Source: GCA-2720975 sp964467985 (GTDB lineage Bacteria; Planctomycetota; UBA1135; GCA-002686595). Taken from it: a stretch of DNA of 64,000 bases. Shown here in pieces: positions 17,384 through 26,518 of this stretch; within the stretch, counting starts at the first letter, position 1, and each line of letters begins with the position of its first letter. Made by a program: the position numbers and the translations under genes. The DNA lies in contig CAYXTP010000002.1 in NCBI GenBank assembly GCA_964467985.1, positions 1-64,000 on the forward strand, in the 5' to 3' direction. Under the pieces are notes generated by a model. It had not been told where the DNA came from. It made no database searches and was given only the letters and a program-made list of their open reading frames with translations.

Positions 17384-20359
17384 CTAGGAGTCCTCGTTCG
17401 GGGCGACTCGGCTGGGGGGCTCACTGGCTGAAGCGGGGATGGGCTGCGCCACGCCCCCGAATGCTTGGGCGAGATGGGCGACGGGCAAGTGCAGGAACTC
17501 GGCCCCGCTGCGGCTCCGGACGCTCACGTGCCCATCGTCCGTGACCTCGCCAATGTGTGTGCACACGTGGTCTTGCATGGCCGCGGTGAATTGCCCCTCA
17601 CGATCGGGGTGCACTTCGACGAGGAAGCGCGAACAACTCTCGCTGAACAGGGCTGTTGTGTCAGCGTCGTAGCCGTCGGGCAAGTCGTCCAAAGTCACCT
17701 GCTCAAGACGGATCGCGGCGCCCAAGCGACCAGCCAGGCAAGTCTCTGCCAAGGCGACCGCGAGGCCGCCTTCACACAGGTCGTGGCAAGCGCGAACCCA
17801 ACCGGAGGACAGGGCAAGGTGTAGGGCCTTGAACAAGGCCGGCGCGCTAGCCAGGTCTGGGCAAGGCACTCGCCCGCCATCGAGATCCAAGCATGCGTGC
17901 AACTCCGATCCCCCGAAGTGGGCGCCGGTAACACCCAGCAGATACAGCCGGTTGCCCGCCTGCTTGGCGTCCATGGTCATGGCGTGCCGCACGTCGGGCA
18001 GGATGGAAAGTGCGGAGATATAGAGGGTGGGCGGGATGGACAGGGTCTGCGCGCCCACGCGGTACTCGTTGTTGAGCGAGTCCTTGCCGCTGATGAAGGG
18101 CGTCTCAAAGGCCATGGCTGCCTCGTAGCAGCCCTTGGAGGCCAGGACCAGGGCGCCCAAGCGATCGGGTTTGTCGCAGTTGCCCCACGAGAAGTTGTCG
18201 AGGATGGCGGTGTGCGTTGGATCGCCGCCGGCAGCCACCACGTTGCGCAGGGCCTCGTCGATACACGCCATAGCCATGGACTTGGGGTCCAATCGACCCA
18301 TGGTCGAGGAGGCGCCCGCACCGAGGGCGATGCCTTTCTTGGACTGGGGCAGGGGGCGCAAGACCACGCCATCTGAGGGGCCGTCCATGTGCACGCCCGT
18401 GTTGGGTCCGACCACTCGCATGCCCTGAACCTCGTGATCGTATTGGCGCGTGATCCACTCCTTGCTGGCGATGTTGGGCCGCGCCATCAATCGCAGTAGC
18501 AACGCAGTGGGGTCTTCGATCGCCGGCGCGCCAGGGTCTTCCAATTGAGGTGCATCCCACTGCGCCTTGCGCGTGGGGCGGGGAGTGCCCTCGTGCAGGA
18601 AGTGCATGTCCATGTCGGCCATCTGTTGCCCGGCATAATGCAGGGTCAGGCGGCCGGTGTCGGTGAAGGTCCCGATGGCGGTGGCCTCCACGGCCTCCGC
18701 TTCAAAGACGGCGATGCACGCGTCCAGGTCCTCGGGCGGTACCGCCAGCACCATGCGTTCTTGGGCCTCGCTGATCCAAATCTCCGCCGGGCTCAAGCCG
18801 GGGTACTTGAGGGGCACTTTCTCCAAGTGCACCTCGGCTCCGCACTCGGCGCCCATTTCTCCCACGGCGGAGGAGAGGCCGCCGGCGCCGCAGTCGGTGA
18901 GGCCGCGGTACAGGCCCGCGTCTCGGGCTCGCAGCAAGCCGTCCAGCACTTTCTTCTCCGTGATGGGGTCGCCGATCTGCACCGCGGCAGCGGAAATGAC
19001 TTCGCTCTCTTCATGCAGCTCAGTGGAAGAAAAGGTGGCGCCGTGGATACCGTCGCGGCCTGTGCGACCCCCGACGGTGAGGATCACATCCCCCGGCAAC
19101 ACCGACTTGGTGGCGTAGGCGCGCGGCAAGAGTCCAACCGTGCCTGCGTACACCAGCGGATTGCCCACGTACCCCTTGTCGAACCACACGCCGCCGCTGA
19201 CGGTGGGGATGCCCATCCGGTTGCCGTAGTCGCGGACGCCGGCGACGACTCCCTCAAGGATTCGTCGCGGGTGCATGGTGCCCTTCGGAACTTGTTCGTG
19301 CGGCAGGTCGCTGGGCCCGACGAAGAAGGCGTCGGTGTTCGCGATGGGTTTGGCTCCCAGGCCGACACCCAGGATGTCGCGGATCACGCCGCCAATGCCC
19401 GTGCCGGCGCCGCCGTAGGGATCGATGGCGCTGGGGTGGTTGTGGGTTTCCACCTTGAAGGCCAGGTCCCAGCCTTCATCCACGTCGGGATCGAATTCGA
19501 TGATGCCGGCGTTGTCGTGGAAGACCGAAATGCACCAGGGCTTGTCGAGTTCGAAGGTGGCGGCCGCGATGGTGGTCTTGAGCAGATTGTCGATCAGCTC
19601 TCCGTCCATTTCGATGCGACCGCGGAAGGTCTTGTGCTGGCAGTGCTCACTCCAGGTTTGGGCGAGAGTCTCCAACTCGCAGGCGGTGGGTTCGCGGCCC
19701 TGATCACGATAGTGGGCCGCGATGGTCTGCATCTCCACCAGATTCAAGGAGAGGGTGCCCTCCTGGCTGATGCGCTGCAGGTCTTCGTCGCTCTGCTCGC
19801 AGAGCGGCACGTCCAGGCACGGGTGATCGACGTCCACCTGGGCCAAGCCGTAGGTCAATGACTCCTCGTCGATGCCCACATCCTCGATGACAGGGTTGGC
19901 GAGCAGGCGCCGAGAAACGGTCTGCAAGTCCGCGGCGGCGAGCTCGCCTTCGAATTCCCAAGCCTGGAATGTCGCGATTTCTGAGCCCACGGGCGTCAGC
20001 GCGCTGGTTGTCAGCGCCCGTGCCAGGGTCTGGGCCACGGCGTCCGTGACCCCCGGTTTCTTCGCCACCAGCACCCGATGCCAGCCCGGCTTGGTCTCGG
20101 GGGCGGATTCAGGCTCACAAATCCGGGCGCAGTCCAGCACGGGGTCCGCGAGCAATTCGCCCACAATCCGGTCCACCGCGCTACGCTCCAATTCGGGCGG
20201 CAGCAGGTAGCCTCGACCCAGGCGCACGTTGCGCGCGCCCTCAATTCGCAGAGCCGTCAGGGCCGCCTGCGCATGCGTGCCTTCGGGGTCATCGCGTTGG
20301 ACGTCGCGAAAAACTTCGACGCGCCAGGCCCGGGGTAGGGCAGCGGTGGTGGGGGGCAT
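17384..20359 (-). CDS. purL: Phosphoribosylformylglycinamidine synthase, PurS-like domains fused to PurL
   Basis: The protein has 991 residues from the ATG that opens MPPTTAALPRAWRVEVF; the longer reading to 20470 has no coding character. Residues about 12-80 and 92-165 each look like a PurS-type domain (ferredoxin-like, with repeated L(L)A(D/N)PVxxxxxI endings). The PurL catalytic part follows, with EHCQHKTF, KVETHNHPSAIDPYGGAGTG, the DCGAGG loop near the middle and FISGKDSLNNEY towards the second half. It uses ATP and ammonia from PurQ to form formylglycinamidine ribonucleotide. A separate purS gene is not seen, which fits the fusion. purQ follows 3 nt downstream. The divergent accA gene lies 215 nt away. 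Confidence 0.95.
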   Translation of the reverse strand: MPPTTAALPRAWRVEVFRDVQRDDPEGTHAQAALTALRIEGARNVRLGRGYLLPPELERSAVDRIVGELLADPVLDCARICEPESAPETKPGWHRVLVAKKPGVTDAVAQTLARALTTSALTPVGSEIATFQAWEFEGELAAADLQTVSRRLLANPVIEDVGIDEESLTYGLAQVDVDHPCLDVPLCEQSDEDLQRISQEGTLSLNLVEMQTIAAHYRDQGREPTACELETLAQTWSEHCQHKTFRGRIEMDGELIDNLLKTTIAAATFELDKPWCISVFHDNAGIIEFDPDVDEGWDLAFKVETHNHPSAIDPYGGAGTGIGGVIRDILGVGLGAKPIANTDAFFVGPSDLPHEQVPKGTMHPRRILEGVVAGVRDYGNRMGIPTVSGGVWFDKGYVGNPLVYAGTVGLLPRAYATKSVLPGDVILTVGGRTGRDGIHGATFSSTELHEESEVISAAAVQIGDPITEKKVLDGLLRARDAGLYRGLTDCGAGGLSSAVGEMGAECGAEVHLEKVPLKYPGLSPAEIWISEAQERMVLAVPPEDLDACIAVFEAEAVEATAIGTFTDTGRLTLHYAGQQMADMDMHFLHEGTPRPTRKAQWDAPQLEDPGAPAIEDPTALLLRLMARPNIASKEWITRQYDHEVQGMRVVGPNTGVHMDGPSDGVVLRPLPQSKKGIALGAGASSTMGRLDPKSMAMACIDEALRNVVAAGGDPTHTAILDNFSWGNCDKPDRLGALVLASKGCYEAAMAFETPFISGKDSLNNEYRVGAQTLSIPPTLYISALSILPDVRHAMTMDAKQAGNRLYLLGVTGAHFGGSELHACLDLDGGRVPCPDLASAPALFKALHLALSSGWVRACHDLCEGGLAVALAETCLAGRLGAAIRLEQVTLDDLPDGYDADTTALFSESCSRFLVEVHPDREGQFTAAMQDHVCTHIGEVTDDGHVSVRSRSGAEFLHLPVAHLAQAFGGVAQPIPASASEPPSRVAPNEDS

Positions 20360-20574
20360 GGGGGAGTGCTTGGGGTCAGCGGCGGGGGGTGAGGCAGGAG
20401 TGTAGCGTGGTGGTCGTGGGGAATCACCGGGTGTCCGCGCCTTGCCTTCTCGTCCTCGGTGCCGGAACATGGAGCCCGGTTGCGCGGTCCTCGATCTTGC
20501 CTCGCCTTTGCCCCCGCCCTGTCGCCCACACTCCCTTGTCTGAAGAACGCCGCAAACCCGACGCCGCGCCCGGA

Positions 20575-21531
20575 ATGGCCTTCGAGGCTCCCATCCGGGA
20601 CATGGAGGCCCAATTGGCGGAGCTGACCGAACTCTCCGTCAAGAACGACTTGGACATCTCGACCGAGATCGGGGCTCTGCGGACAAAGATCCAGGCCGCC
20701 CTGGCCAAGACCTATTCCGATCTCGATCCTTGGGAATCCGTCAACGTCTCCCGGCACCCGGAGCGCCCGGTTGCGTCGGACTACATCGACCACATGTTCG
20801 ATGAGTTTGTCGAGCTGCACGGGGACAAGACCTACGGCGACGATCGGGCCATGGTCACGGGGTTTGCCACCCTGCGCGGGCGGCGCGTGATGGTTGTAGG
20901 CCATCGCAAGGGCAAGACGACGCCTGAGCGGCTGGAGACGAATTTTGGTTGCGCTCACCCGGAGGGGTATCGCAAGGCGCTGCGCAAGATGCGTCTGGCG
21001 GCCAAGATTGGCCTGCCCATCGTGACACTGATCAACACACCTGGCGCCTACCCGGGTATCGGAGCCGAGGAACGGGGTCAGGCCGCCGCCATCGCCGAGA
21101 ACATCCTGGGTATGTTCGACTTGCCCGTGCCCATCATCTGCGTGGTGATTGGGGAAGGCGGGTCAGGAGGAGCCTTGGGCATTGGCGTCGGGGACCGTGT
21201 GCTGATGATGCAATACGCCTACTACTCGGTGATCAGCCCCGAGGGATGTGCGGCCATCCTCTGGAAGGACGGTGCCCGCACTCCAGAGGCTGCCAGCGCT
21301 CTCAAACTGACTGCCAAGGACCTGACCCGCTTGGGTGTCATCGACGGTGTCGTGGCCGAGCCCCTGGGTGGAGCCCACAGAGACCCGGAGGTCGTGTTCA
21401 AGAACCTGGCCGACGCCATTGTGGAGAATCTGGATCAGCTCGAGGCACGCGACCCCGAGCAGCTGGTCGCCGATCGTCGCGAAAAGTTCCGACGCATGGG
21501 CGCCCTCGAGGGTCGCTTCCCAACGGTCTGA
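20575..21531 (+). CDS. accA: Acetyl-CoA carboxylase carboxyltransferase subunit alpha
   Basis: The protein has 318 residues, the usual length of AccA. With AccD it moves the carboxyl group from carboxybiotin to acetyl-CoA in fatty-acid synthesis. Motifs include GDKTYGDDRAMVTG, GHRKGK, INTPGAYPGIGAEERGQ and IGEGGSGGALGIGVGD, followed by YSVISPEGCAAILWKD and PLGGAHRDPE. The start MAFEAPIRDMEAQLAELTEL matches the AccA N-terminus; the open frame further upstream lies in the purL/accA divergent region and is not supported. No accD is seen in the window. Confidence 0.96.
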   Translation: MAFEAPIRDMEAQLAELTELSVKNDLDISTEIGALRTKIQAALAKTYSDLDPWESVNVSRHPERPVASDYIDHMFDEFVELHGDKTYGDDRAMVTGFATLRGRRVMVVGHRKGKTTPERLETNFGCAHPEGYRKALRKMRLAAKIGLPIVTLINTPGAYPGIGAEERGQAAAIAENILGMFDLPVPIICVVIGEGGSGGALGIGVGDRVLMMQYAYYSVISPEGCAAILWKDGARTPEAASALKLTAKDLTRLGVIDGVVAEPLGGAHRDPEVVFKNLADAIVENLDQLEARDPEQLVADRREKFRRMGALEGRFPTV

Positions 21532-21674
21532 GGGGTCGTGCTGAGGGATCTGGGGCTGTACCAACGCCGCGGCGCCCCAGGCGTAGGACTCCCGTGGGCC
21601 CTCCTCATCGATCTCAAGCGCAGGTGCTGGGAACTGCCGACCGATACACTAGATTCAAGGATCCCGCTTCGGTC

Positions 21675-22379
21675 ATGTCCCCTGCCGCTCCCCCCAATCC
21701 CGATGGTCCGTCTCTGCCTACGCCCAGGCAGGTGGACCACGCCCTGATTCGACGGGCCCTCGACGGAGAGGAGAGCGCTTTCGCCGACTTGGTCCAGCGC
21801 TATGAGAAGCGCGCCACCCATGTGGCGCGCAAGATGGTTCCGACGGATGAGGACGCACAGGATCTGACCCAGGAGGCCTTTCTGCGGGTCTTCAAGAACC
21901 TGGAACGCTTCGACTTCCAGCACGATTTCACCACCTGGTTGTTCCGCATCGTGACCAATCTGTGCATCGACCACTTGCGCAAGCGGCGGCCCACGCAGTC
22001 CACCTCAACTGAGGACGACGAAGGTGTGGGACAGATCGATCTACCTGACCCCAGCCAAGCCCTGCCCTCCGACGCACTGGAGAGCCGCGAGACGGGCGAA
22101 GAAGTGCGGGCCTGCCTGGAGGCACTGGCCCCGCACTTCCAGTCGGTCCTCGTGCTGCGCGAATTGGAAGGACTGCCCTGTACCGAGATCGCCGAGATCG
22201 TCGGCGCCACCCACGTGACCGTACGCTGGCGACTGCATCGAGGCCGCAAGCTGTTCCAGGAAGAATGGGAACGTCGCATGCGCCTGGCGGATGTGCGCCT
22301 AGGCCAAGGCGGCGATTCAAAATGGGACAGCCCAGACCGGGCGGCGAGCTCGCTAGGCGAATCGGGCATGGAGGACTGA
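21675..22379 (+). CDS. ECF-type RNA polymerase sigma factor
   Basis: The protein has 234 residues. Region 2 runs from about 20 to 95 and holds DEDAQDLTQEAFLRVFKNLERF and the core-binding TTWLFRIVTNLCIDHLRKRR. Region 4 lies at about 150-210, with FQSVLVLRELEGLPCTEIAEI and the recognition helix THVTVRWRLHRGRK. There is no region 1.1 or 3, so this is an ECF (RpoE-like) factor. A Pro/Ser-rich head precedes region 2 and a short Ser/Gly tail follows region 4. The next gene, 124 nt downstream, encodes a zinc-finger membrane protein, the standard anti-sigma partner. It probably controls an envelope or stress regulon; the target genes are not visible. Confidence 0.93.
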   Translation: MSPAAPPNPDGPSLPTPRQVDHALIRRALDGEESAFADLVQRYEKRATHVARKMVPTDEDAQDLTQEAFLRVFKNLERFDFQHDFTTWLFRIVTNLCIDHLRKRRPTQSTSTEDDEGVGQIDLPDPSQALPSDALESRETGEEVRACLEALAPHFQSVLVLRELEGLPCTEIAEIVGATHVTVRWRLHRGRKLFQEEWERRMRLADVRLGQGGDSKWDSPDRAASSLGESGMED

Positions 22380-22400
22380 CCGACGACATTCTGTCGGACT

Positions 22401-22430
22401 GGATTCTATTTGGCTGGATTCTATTTGGCT
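22401..22430. repeat. Perfect 15-bp tandem duplication between sigma and anti-sigma genes
   Basis: GGATTCTATTTGGCT occurs twice head to tail with no mismatch, just after the sigma factor stop. It is AT-richer than its surroundings. It lies in the leader of the anti-sigma gene and may affect its expression or be a recent slippage product. Confidence 0.8.
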
Positions 22431-22503
22431 GGCGCCAACGCCCCCCCTGTGGCCCCGTAGACCCTCCTGAAGAACGAAAGCACACCGACTCGCCCCCGAA
22501 TCC

Positions 22504-23235
22504 ATGCATTACCCCCCGTCCAACTGCGCCGATACCCGTGCCGCCCTGCCCCTGTTTGTGGGGGGGGACCTAGAGCCCCAGGAGCTGGCTCAAGTAAGCG
22601 CGCACTTGGACGATTGCGAGACCTGTCGACTCCATGAGGACCGCGCCCGTCAGGCGCGGGGAGCACTGGTCTCCATGTTGCTTGAGGGTAGCTCTGCTGC
22701 GCAGGGTGCCTCGGGTGTGAATTCATCGGTTTGGGAAGGGGTGCGAGCAGGTCTGGTAGAGGAAGGACTGCTCGCCGGATCCGAGAGCCTTGCGGGATCG
22801 GAGGTCTTGGTTCCGCAGTCGGCCGCTGTGGCTGGCGGGCTGGGTGGTCGCCAGTCTGCGGGCAACAGGTCTGCGGGCAAACCGAGTCTCCTGACGCGAA
22901 TCCCGCGCATGCGAGTGGCCAGTTTTGCTGCGGCGGCGGGATTGGTTTTTGCTTTGGGTGTCATCCACTTCCTGGACGACGGTTCTGGCCTGGGTGGGAA
23001 TGCCCACCCCGGCGCCCTGGGTGGCAGCGCGACGAGCAACACCCACGCAGCCGCGCACACGGACGCTCCCGGCTATCTACGCCGGGTGGGGCCCAACGGG
23101 TCGGCCATTCACGAGTCCGCACTCGAAATGATTCCCGAACAGTGGCGGGGTATCCGCGCAACGGGAACTCGCGGAAAAGCAGCCGTGGCGGGCAGTCCCA
23201 CCCGTCGACTGCGACCCGCGAGCGACGGGCAGTAG
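22504..23235 (+). CDS. Zinc-finger (ZAS) anti-sigma factor, membrane-anchored
   Basis: The protein has 243 residues. The N-terminal zf-HC2/ZAS zinc-binding motif has C8, H34, C38 and C41 in the order expected for anti-sigma factors (HLDDCETC). One membrane helix lies at about 139-157 (SFAAAAGLVFALGVIHFL). The outside part is Gly/Ser/Ala/His-rich with no known domain. It presumably binds the ECF sigma factor encoded just upstream and releases it on an envelope signal. The role is inferred from the ZAS motif and the gene pair. Confidence 0.85.
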   Translation: MHYPPSNCADTRAALPLFVGGDLEPQELAQVSAHLDDCETCRLHEDRARQARGALVSMLLEGSSAAQGASGVNSSVWEGVRAGLVEEGLLAGSESLAGSEVLVPQSAAVAGGLGGRQSAGNRSAGKPSLLTRIPRMRVASFAAAAGLVFALGVIHFLDDGSGLGGNAHPGALGGSATSNTHAAAHTDAPGYLRRVGPNGSAIHESALEMIPEQWRGIRATGTRGKAAVAGSPTRRLRPASDGQ

Positions 23236-23240
23236 TCTTT

Positions 23241-23284
23241 GCGGAGTCTCTGCAGCGTTTCTGCAGAGTCTCTTCAGCGTTTCT
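23241..23284. repeat. 22-bp tandem repeat after the anti-sigma gene
   Basis: Two head-to-tail copies of a 22-bp unit (pattern GCrGAGTCTCTkCAGCGTTTCT) differ at 2 of 22 positions. They lie 6 bases after the anti-sigma stop, in the 129-nt gap between two convergent genes. No terminator-like T-run follows on either strand. Confidence 0.75.
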
Positions 23285-23364
23285 TCTGGCAAGTTTCCTG
23301 GCTTGCACTTTGCATGGGAGCGTGAGTTGCGCTCGTCCCGCCCGAGTTCCTTGCGTGGGAGGGG

Positions 23365-23925
23365 CTAGATCGACGGGGGAGGGGGCCCCTTGGCCGGGCG
23401 TTGACTGCCCGGCAGGGGTAGGTAGGCCGAACCGGCGACGGGTTCTGGAAGCTGGTCCGTGGGCACGAGGGTCAACAGCACCGCCGTCTCGTCGCAGCAA
23501 TAGAACTTGGGGCAGTTGAGGCAGTCGTTGAACACCTTGTGGGGCAGGCGTGCGTGTTCGACCTCTTTGAACCCCAGGCGCGTGAAAAAGCCGGTCACGT
23601 AGGTGAACGCCATCAGTTGCGGCAGGCCCAATTGCTTTGCCTCGTCGATCAGCGTCTCGGCCATGCGCCGGCCCAAACCCAGCCCTTGGTGCGCCGGTTC
23701 GACAGCGATGGAACGGATCTCAGCCATGTCCGACCAGACGATTGCAAGCGCGCCGCAGCCAGCAAAAGCTCCGTCCACCTCGGCCACGACAAAATCGCGG
23801 ATGCGCTCCAGCACAGAAGCCGGTGAACGAGCCAACATGACCTGCTCAGCAGCGAGTCGGTTGACCAGGTCGAGGATCATCCCGGCGTCCGAGAGAACAG
23901 CCGGTCGAATGGTGACGGACGTCAT
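23365..23925 (-). CDS. GNAT N-acetyltransferase, probable N-acetylglutamate synthase
   Basis: The protein has 186 residues. The GNAT fold is recognisable: IRSIAVEPAHQGLGLGRRMAETLIDEA contains the acetyl-CoA loop (Q/RxxGxG/A), and TYVTGFFTRLGFKEV is the typical end strand and helix. A Cys-rich segment KVFNDCLNCPKFYCCDE follows; this is characteristic of the short ArgA-type acetyltransferases found in arginine operons. It probably makes N-acetylglutamate, the first step of arginine synthesis, supplying argB. It is the last gene of the arginine operon, and its ATG overlaps the argH stop by 4 nt. No argJ was seen, so the acetyl-recycling enzyme must lie elsewhere if it exists. Confidence 0.8.
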   Translation of the reverse strand: MTSVTIRPAVLSDAGMILDLVNRLAAEQVMLARSPASVLERIRDFVVAEVDGAFAGCGALAIVWSDMAEIRSIAVEPAHQGLGLGRRMAETLIDEAKQLGLPQLMAFTYVTGFFTRLGFKEVEHARLPHKVFNDCLNCPKFYCCDETAVLLTLVPTDQLPEPVAGSAYLPLPGSQRPAKGPPPPSI

Positions 23926-25316
23926 GTTTGCAACCTCTTTTTCCAGGCTTCGGCTTGGGCCAACACTTGAGCAGGGGCCGTGCCTCCCAGGCAGTCATGT
24001 CGAGCCAGGCCAGCTTCAACCGACAGGGCTTGGGTCAGGTTCACCTCTCCCAATTCGGGCAGTAGGCGTTGCTTCTGCTGCGCATCGAGGTCGGCCAGGG
24101 TCACCCCAGCTTCCTCTGCGGCCCGCACGGCGGCGCCCACCCGTTCATGGGCATCGCGGAAGGTGAGTCCAGCTTGAACCAGCATGTCCGCCAGATCGGT
24201 GGCCTCCATGAAACCCCCGGCGCAGGCCGCGCGGCAGCGCTCGGTGTCGTAGTGCACCCCACGGACCACAGTGGCGGTGACTTGCAGGCAGGCGCGGGTC
24301 GTGTCCAGAGCGTCGAAGAGGCACTCCTTGTCCTCCTGCAGGTCCTTGTCGTAGGCCAGGGGGAGGCCCTTCTGCAGGGTGAGCAGAGTGTTCAGGTCAC
24401 CCTGCACGCGCGCGCACTTGCCGCGTACCAGTTCAAGGGAATCGGGATTGCGCTTCTGGGGCATCAAGCTCGAGCCCGTTGACACCGCGTCTCCCAGGCG
24501 CAGGTAACCCGCCTCTTGACTGCAGTAGAAGATCCAGTCCTCCGCCAGGCGCGAGAGGTGCACCATCAACAGGGAGCAGGCAAAGATGACCTCCGTGGCG
24601 TGATCCCGGTCACTGACGGCGTCCAAGCTGTTGCGCGTGGGACCGGCTCCAAAGCCCAGGTCGTCGGCCAGGGCCCGGCGGTCCACGGGCCACGATGTGC
24701 CCGCCAGGGCAGCCGCCCCGAGGGGGCAGGTGTCCGCCCGAGTGTTGGCATCCTCCAGCCGCGCAACGTCCCGGGCGAGCATTTCCACGTAGGCCAGCGC
24801 GTGGTGTCCTGCGCTCACCGCCTGGGCACGTTGCAAGTGGGTATGACCCGGCAAGGCCAGGTCGTGGGTTTCCAGGGCCAGGCCGACGAGGTCGCGCATC
24901 AGGTCCCTGGCACCGGAGCACAATGCAACCACCTGGCCGCGCAGGTGCAGCTTCAAGTCTGTGGCCACCTGGTCGTTGCGCGAACGCCCGGTGTGCAGTT
25001 TGCGCGCCAGGTCCCCGACCTTGGCTTGCAGCGCCTGTTCGACGAAGCCGTGAATGTCCTCGGCTGGACTCTGGGCAAGGGGAGTCGGATCGGCCTGCAA
25101 TTCAGCGCCCAGTTGCTCGAGCGCGACGGTGAGGTCCGTAGCCTCCTGCGGCTCGAGCAGGCCCGCACTGCCCAGGGCCTTGGCCCAGGCGATGCTTCCA
25201 GTCAGATCCTCCTGCAGCAAGCGGCGGTCGAACCCCAAGCTGCAGTTGAAGGCCTCGAAAGCCGGGTCATTGGCTTGCTCGAAACGGCCGCCCCACATTT
25301 TTTGTGTAGGAGTCAT
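23922..25316 (-). CDS. argH: Argininosuccinate lyase
   Basis: The protein has 464 residues, the normal length. ArgH splits argininosuccinate into arginine and fumarate, the last step of the pathway. It starts MTPTQKMWGGRFEQANDPAF, the family-typical opening. The signature loop GSSLMPQKRNPDSLELVRGK sits near residues 280-300, and the catalytic His is within the PGHTHLQRAQ segment. The ATG overlaps the argG stop (ATGA) and the stop overlaps the next ATG, so translation is coupled on both sides. The longer upstream reading to 25643 overlaps argG and is not coding. Confidence 0.97.
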   Translation of the reverse strand: MTPTQKMWGGRFEQANDPAFEAFNCSLGFDRRLLQEDLTGSIAWAKALGSAGLLEPQEATDLTVALEQLGAELQADPTPLAQSPAEDIHGFVEQALQAKVGDLARKLHTGRSRNDQVATDLKLHLRGQVVALCSGARDLMRDLVGLALETHDLALPGHTHLQRAQAVSAGHHALAYVEMLARDVARLEDANTRADTCPLGAAALAGTSWPVDRRALADDLGFGAGPTRNSLDAVSDRDHATEVIFACSLLMVHLSRLAEDWIFYCSQEAGYLRLGDAVSTGSSLMPQKRNPDSLELVRGKCARVQGDLNTLLTLQKGLPLAYDKDLQEDKECLFDALDTTRACLQVTATVVRGVHYDTERCRAACAGGFMEATDLADMLVQAGLTFRDAHERVGAAVRAAEEAGVTLADLDAQQKQRLLPELGEVNLTQALSVEAGLARHDCLGGTAPAQVLAQAEAWKKRLQT

Positions 25317-26518
25317 GCCTTGGAGGCCACGGCCTGGGCGATGGTCCCGGGCAACCCGAAGAGCCGGATGAAACCCTCGGAGTCCTGGGGCTGGAATCCC
25401 GCGCCCATGGTGAACGAGGCCAGCTCTTCTTGGTACAGGCTGTGCGGGCTGCTGGCGTGCAGGGCCGTCGCGTGCCCCTTGTACAACTCGACCGTGACCT
25501 CGCCCGTCTGTGTCTTGGCCAAGCTGTCGAAGAAGGCGTCCATGGCCACGCGTTTGGGGTGGAACCACTGACCGTTGTAGACCAGGCGCGCCCATTCGGG
25601 GGCCAGTCGATCGGCCAGGTCGGCGCTGTCCCGTTCGACGCACAGCGCGCGAAGGGAGCGCAGGCCCTCCATCAGAATCGTGCCTCCAGGGGTCTCGTAC
25701 AGGCCGCGCGACTTCATGCCGACCAGTCGGTTCTCGACGATGTCCACCCTGCCGACTCCATGGGCCGCGCCCATCTCGTTGAGCTTCTCTAGCAGGGGAA
25801 CAGCGTCCAGGCTCACGCCGTCCACCGCTACGGGAACACCCGCTTCAAAACTCAGGGTGACCCTGAGGGCTTCGTCGGGTGCACGCTTGGGTTCGGTGGT
25901 CCACTGCCAGGCGTCATCCGGGGGCACATTCGACGGGTCTTCAATGGGGCCACCCTCGTGGGAGATGTGCCACAGGTTGCGATCGCGTGAGTAGATCTTC
26001 TTGAGCGTCGCGGCGATAGGGATCTGGTAGTGGGCAGCGTAGTCGATGGCCTCCTCGCGGCTGGTGATCGACCACTCGCGCCAGGGAGCGACAATCTGCA
26101 TTTCAGGAGCGAAGGCCATGTACCCCAGCTCGAACCGAACCTGGTCGTTGCCCTTGCCCGTACACCCATGGCACAGGGCGTTGGCACCGACTTCCCGAGC
26201 GTAGGCCACCTGCGCACGGGCCAGCACGGGCCGCGCGAGTGAGGTGCCCAGTAGGTAGCGGCCCTCGTAGATCGCCATGGCCTTGAGGGCCGGCCAGACG
26301 CACTCCGTCAGAAACTCGTCGCGCAGGTCGACCACACGACAGGAGGCGGCTCCCGACAAGGTGGCCTTCTCTTCCAGGCCCACGAGTTCTTCAGCTCCTT
26401 GACCCACATCTCCGGCCAGGCAGTGAACCTCGTAACCCTTCTCGTGCTTGAGCCAGGGGATGATGATCGACGTGTCGAGTCCGCCGGAGTAGGCGAGCAC
26501 TATCTTGGGGGCACTCAT
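25313..26518 (-). CDS. argG: Argininosuccinate synthase
   Basis: The protein has 401 residues. ArgG joins citrulline and aspartate using ATP. The start MSAPKIVLAYSGGLDTS carries the ATP pyrophosphatase P-loop (SGGLDTS). Other family features are CHGCTGKGNDQVRFELG, ITSREEAIDYA and DPSNVPPDDAWQW. The C-terminus ends with a short Ala-rich tail. The ATG overlaps the argF stop by 4 nt. The reading extended upstream to 26812 would lie within argF and is rejected. Confidence 0.97.
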   Translation of the reverse strand: MSAPKIVLAYSGGLDTSIIIPWLKHEKGYEVHCLAGDVGQGAEELVGLEEKATLSGAASCRVVDLRDEFLTECVWPALKAMAIYEGRYLLGTSLARPVLARAQVAYAREVGANALCHGCTGKGNDQVRFELGYMAFAPEMQIVAPWREWSITSREEAIDYAAHYQIPIAATLKKIYSRDRNLWHISHEGGPIEDPSNVPPDDAWQWTTEPKRAPDEALRVTLSFEAGVPVAVDGVSLDAVPLLEKLNEMGAAHGVGRVDIVENRLVGMKSRGLYETPGGTILMEGLRSLRALCVERDSADLADRLAPEWARLVYNGQWFHPKRVAMDAFFDSLAKTQTGEVTVELYKGHATALHASSPHSLYQEELASFTMGAGFQPQDSEGFIRLFGLPGTIAQAVASKA

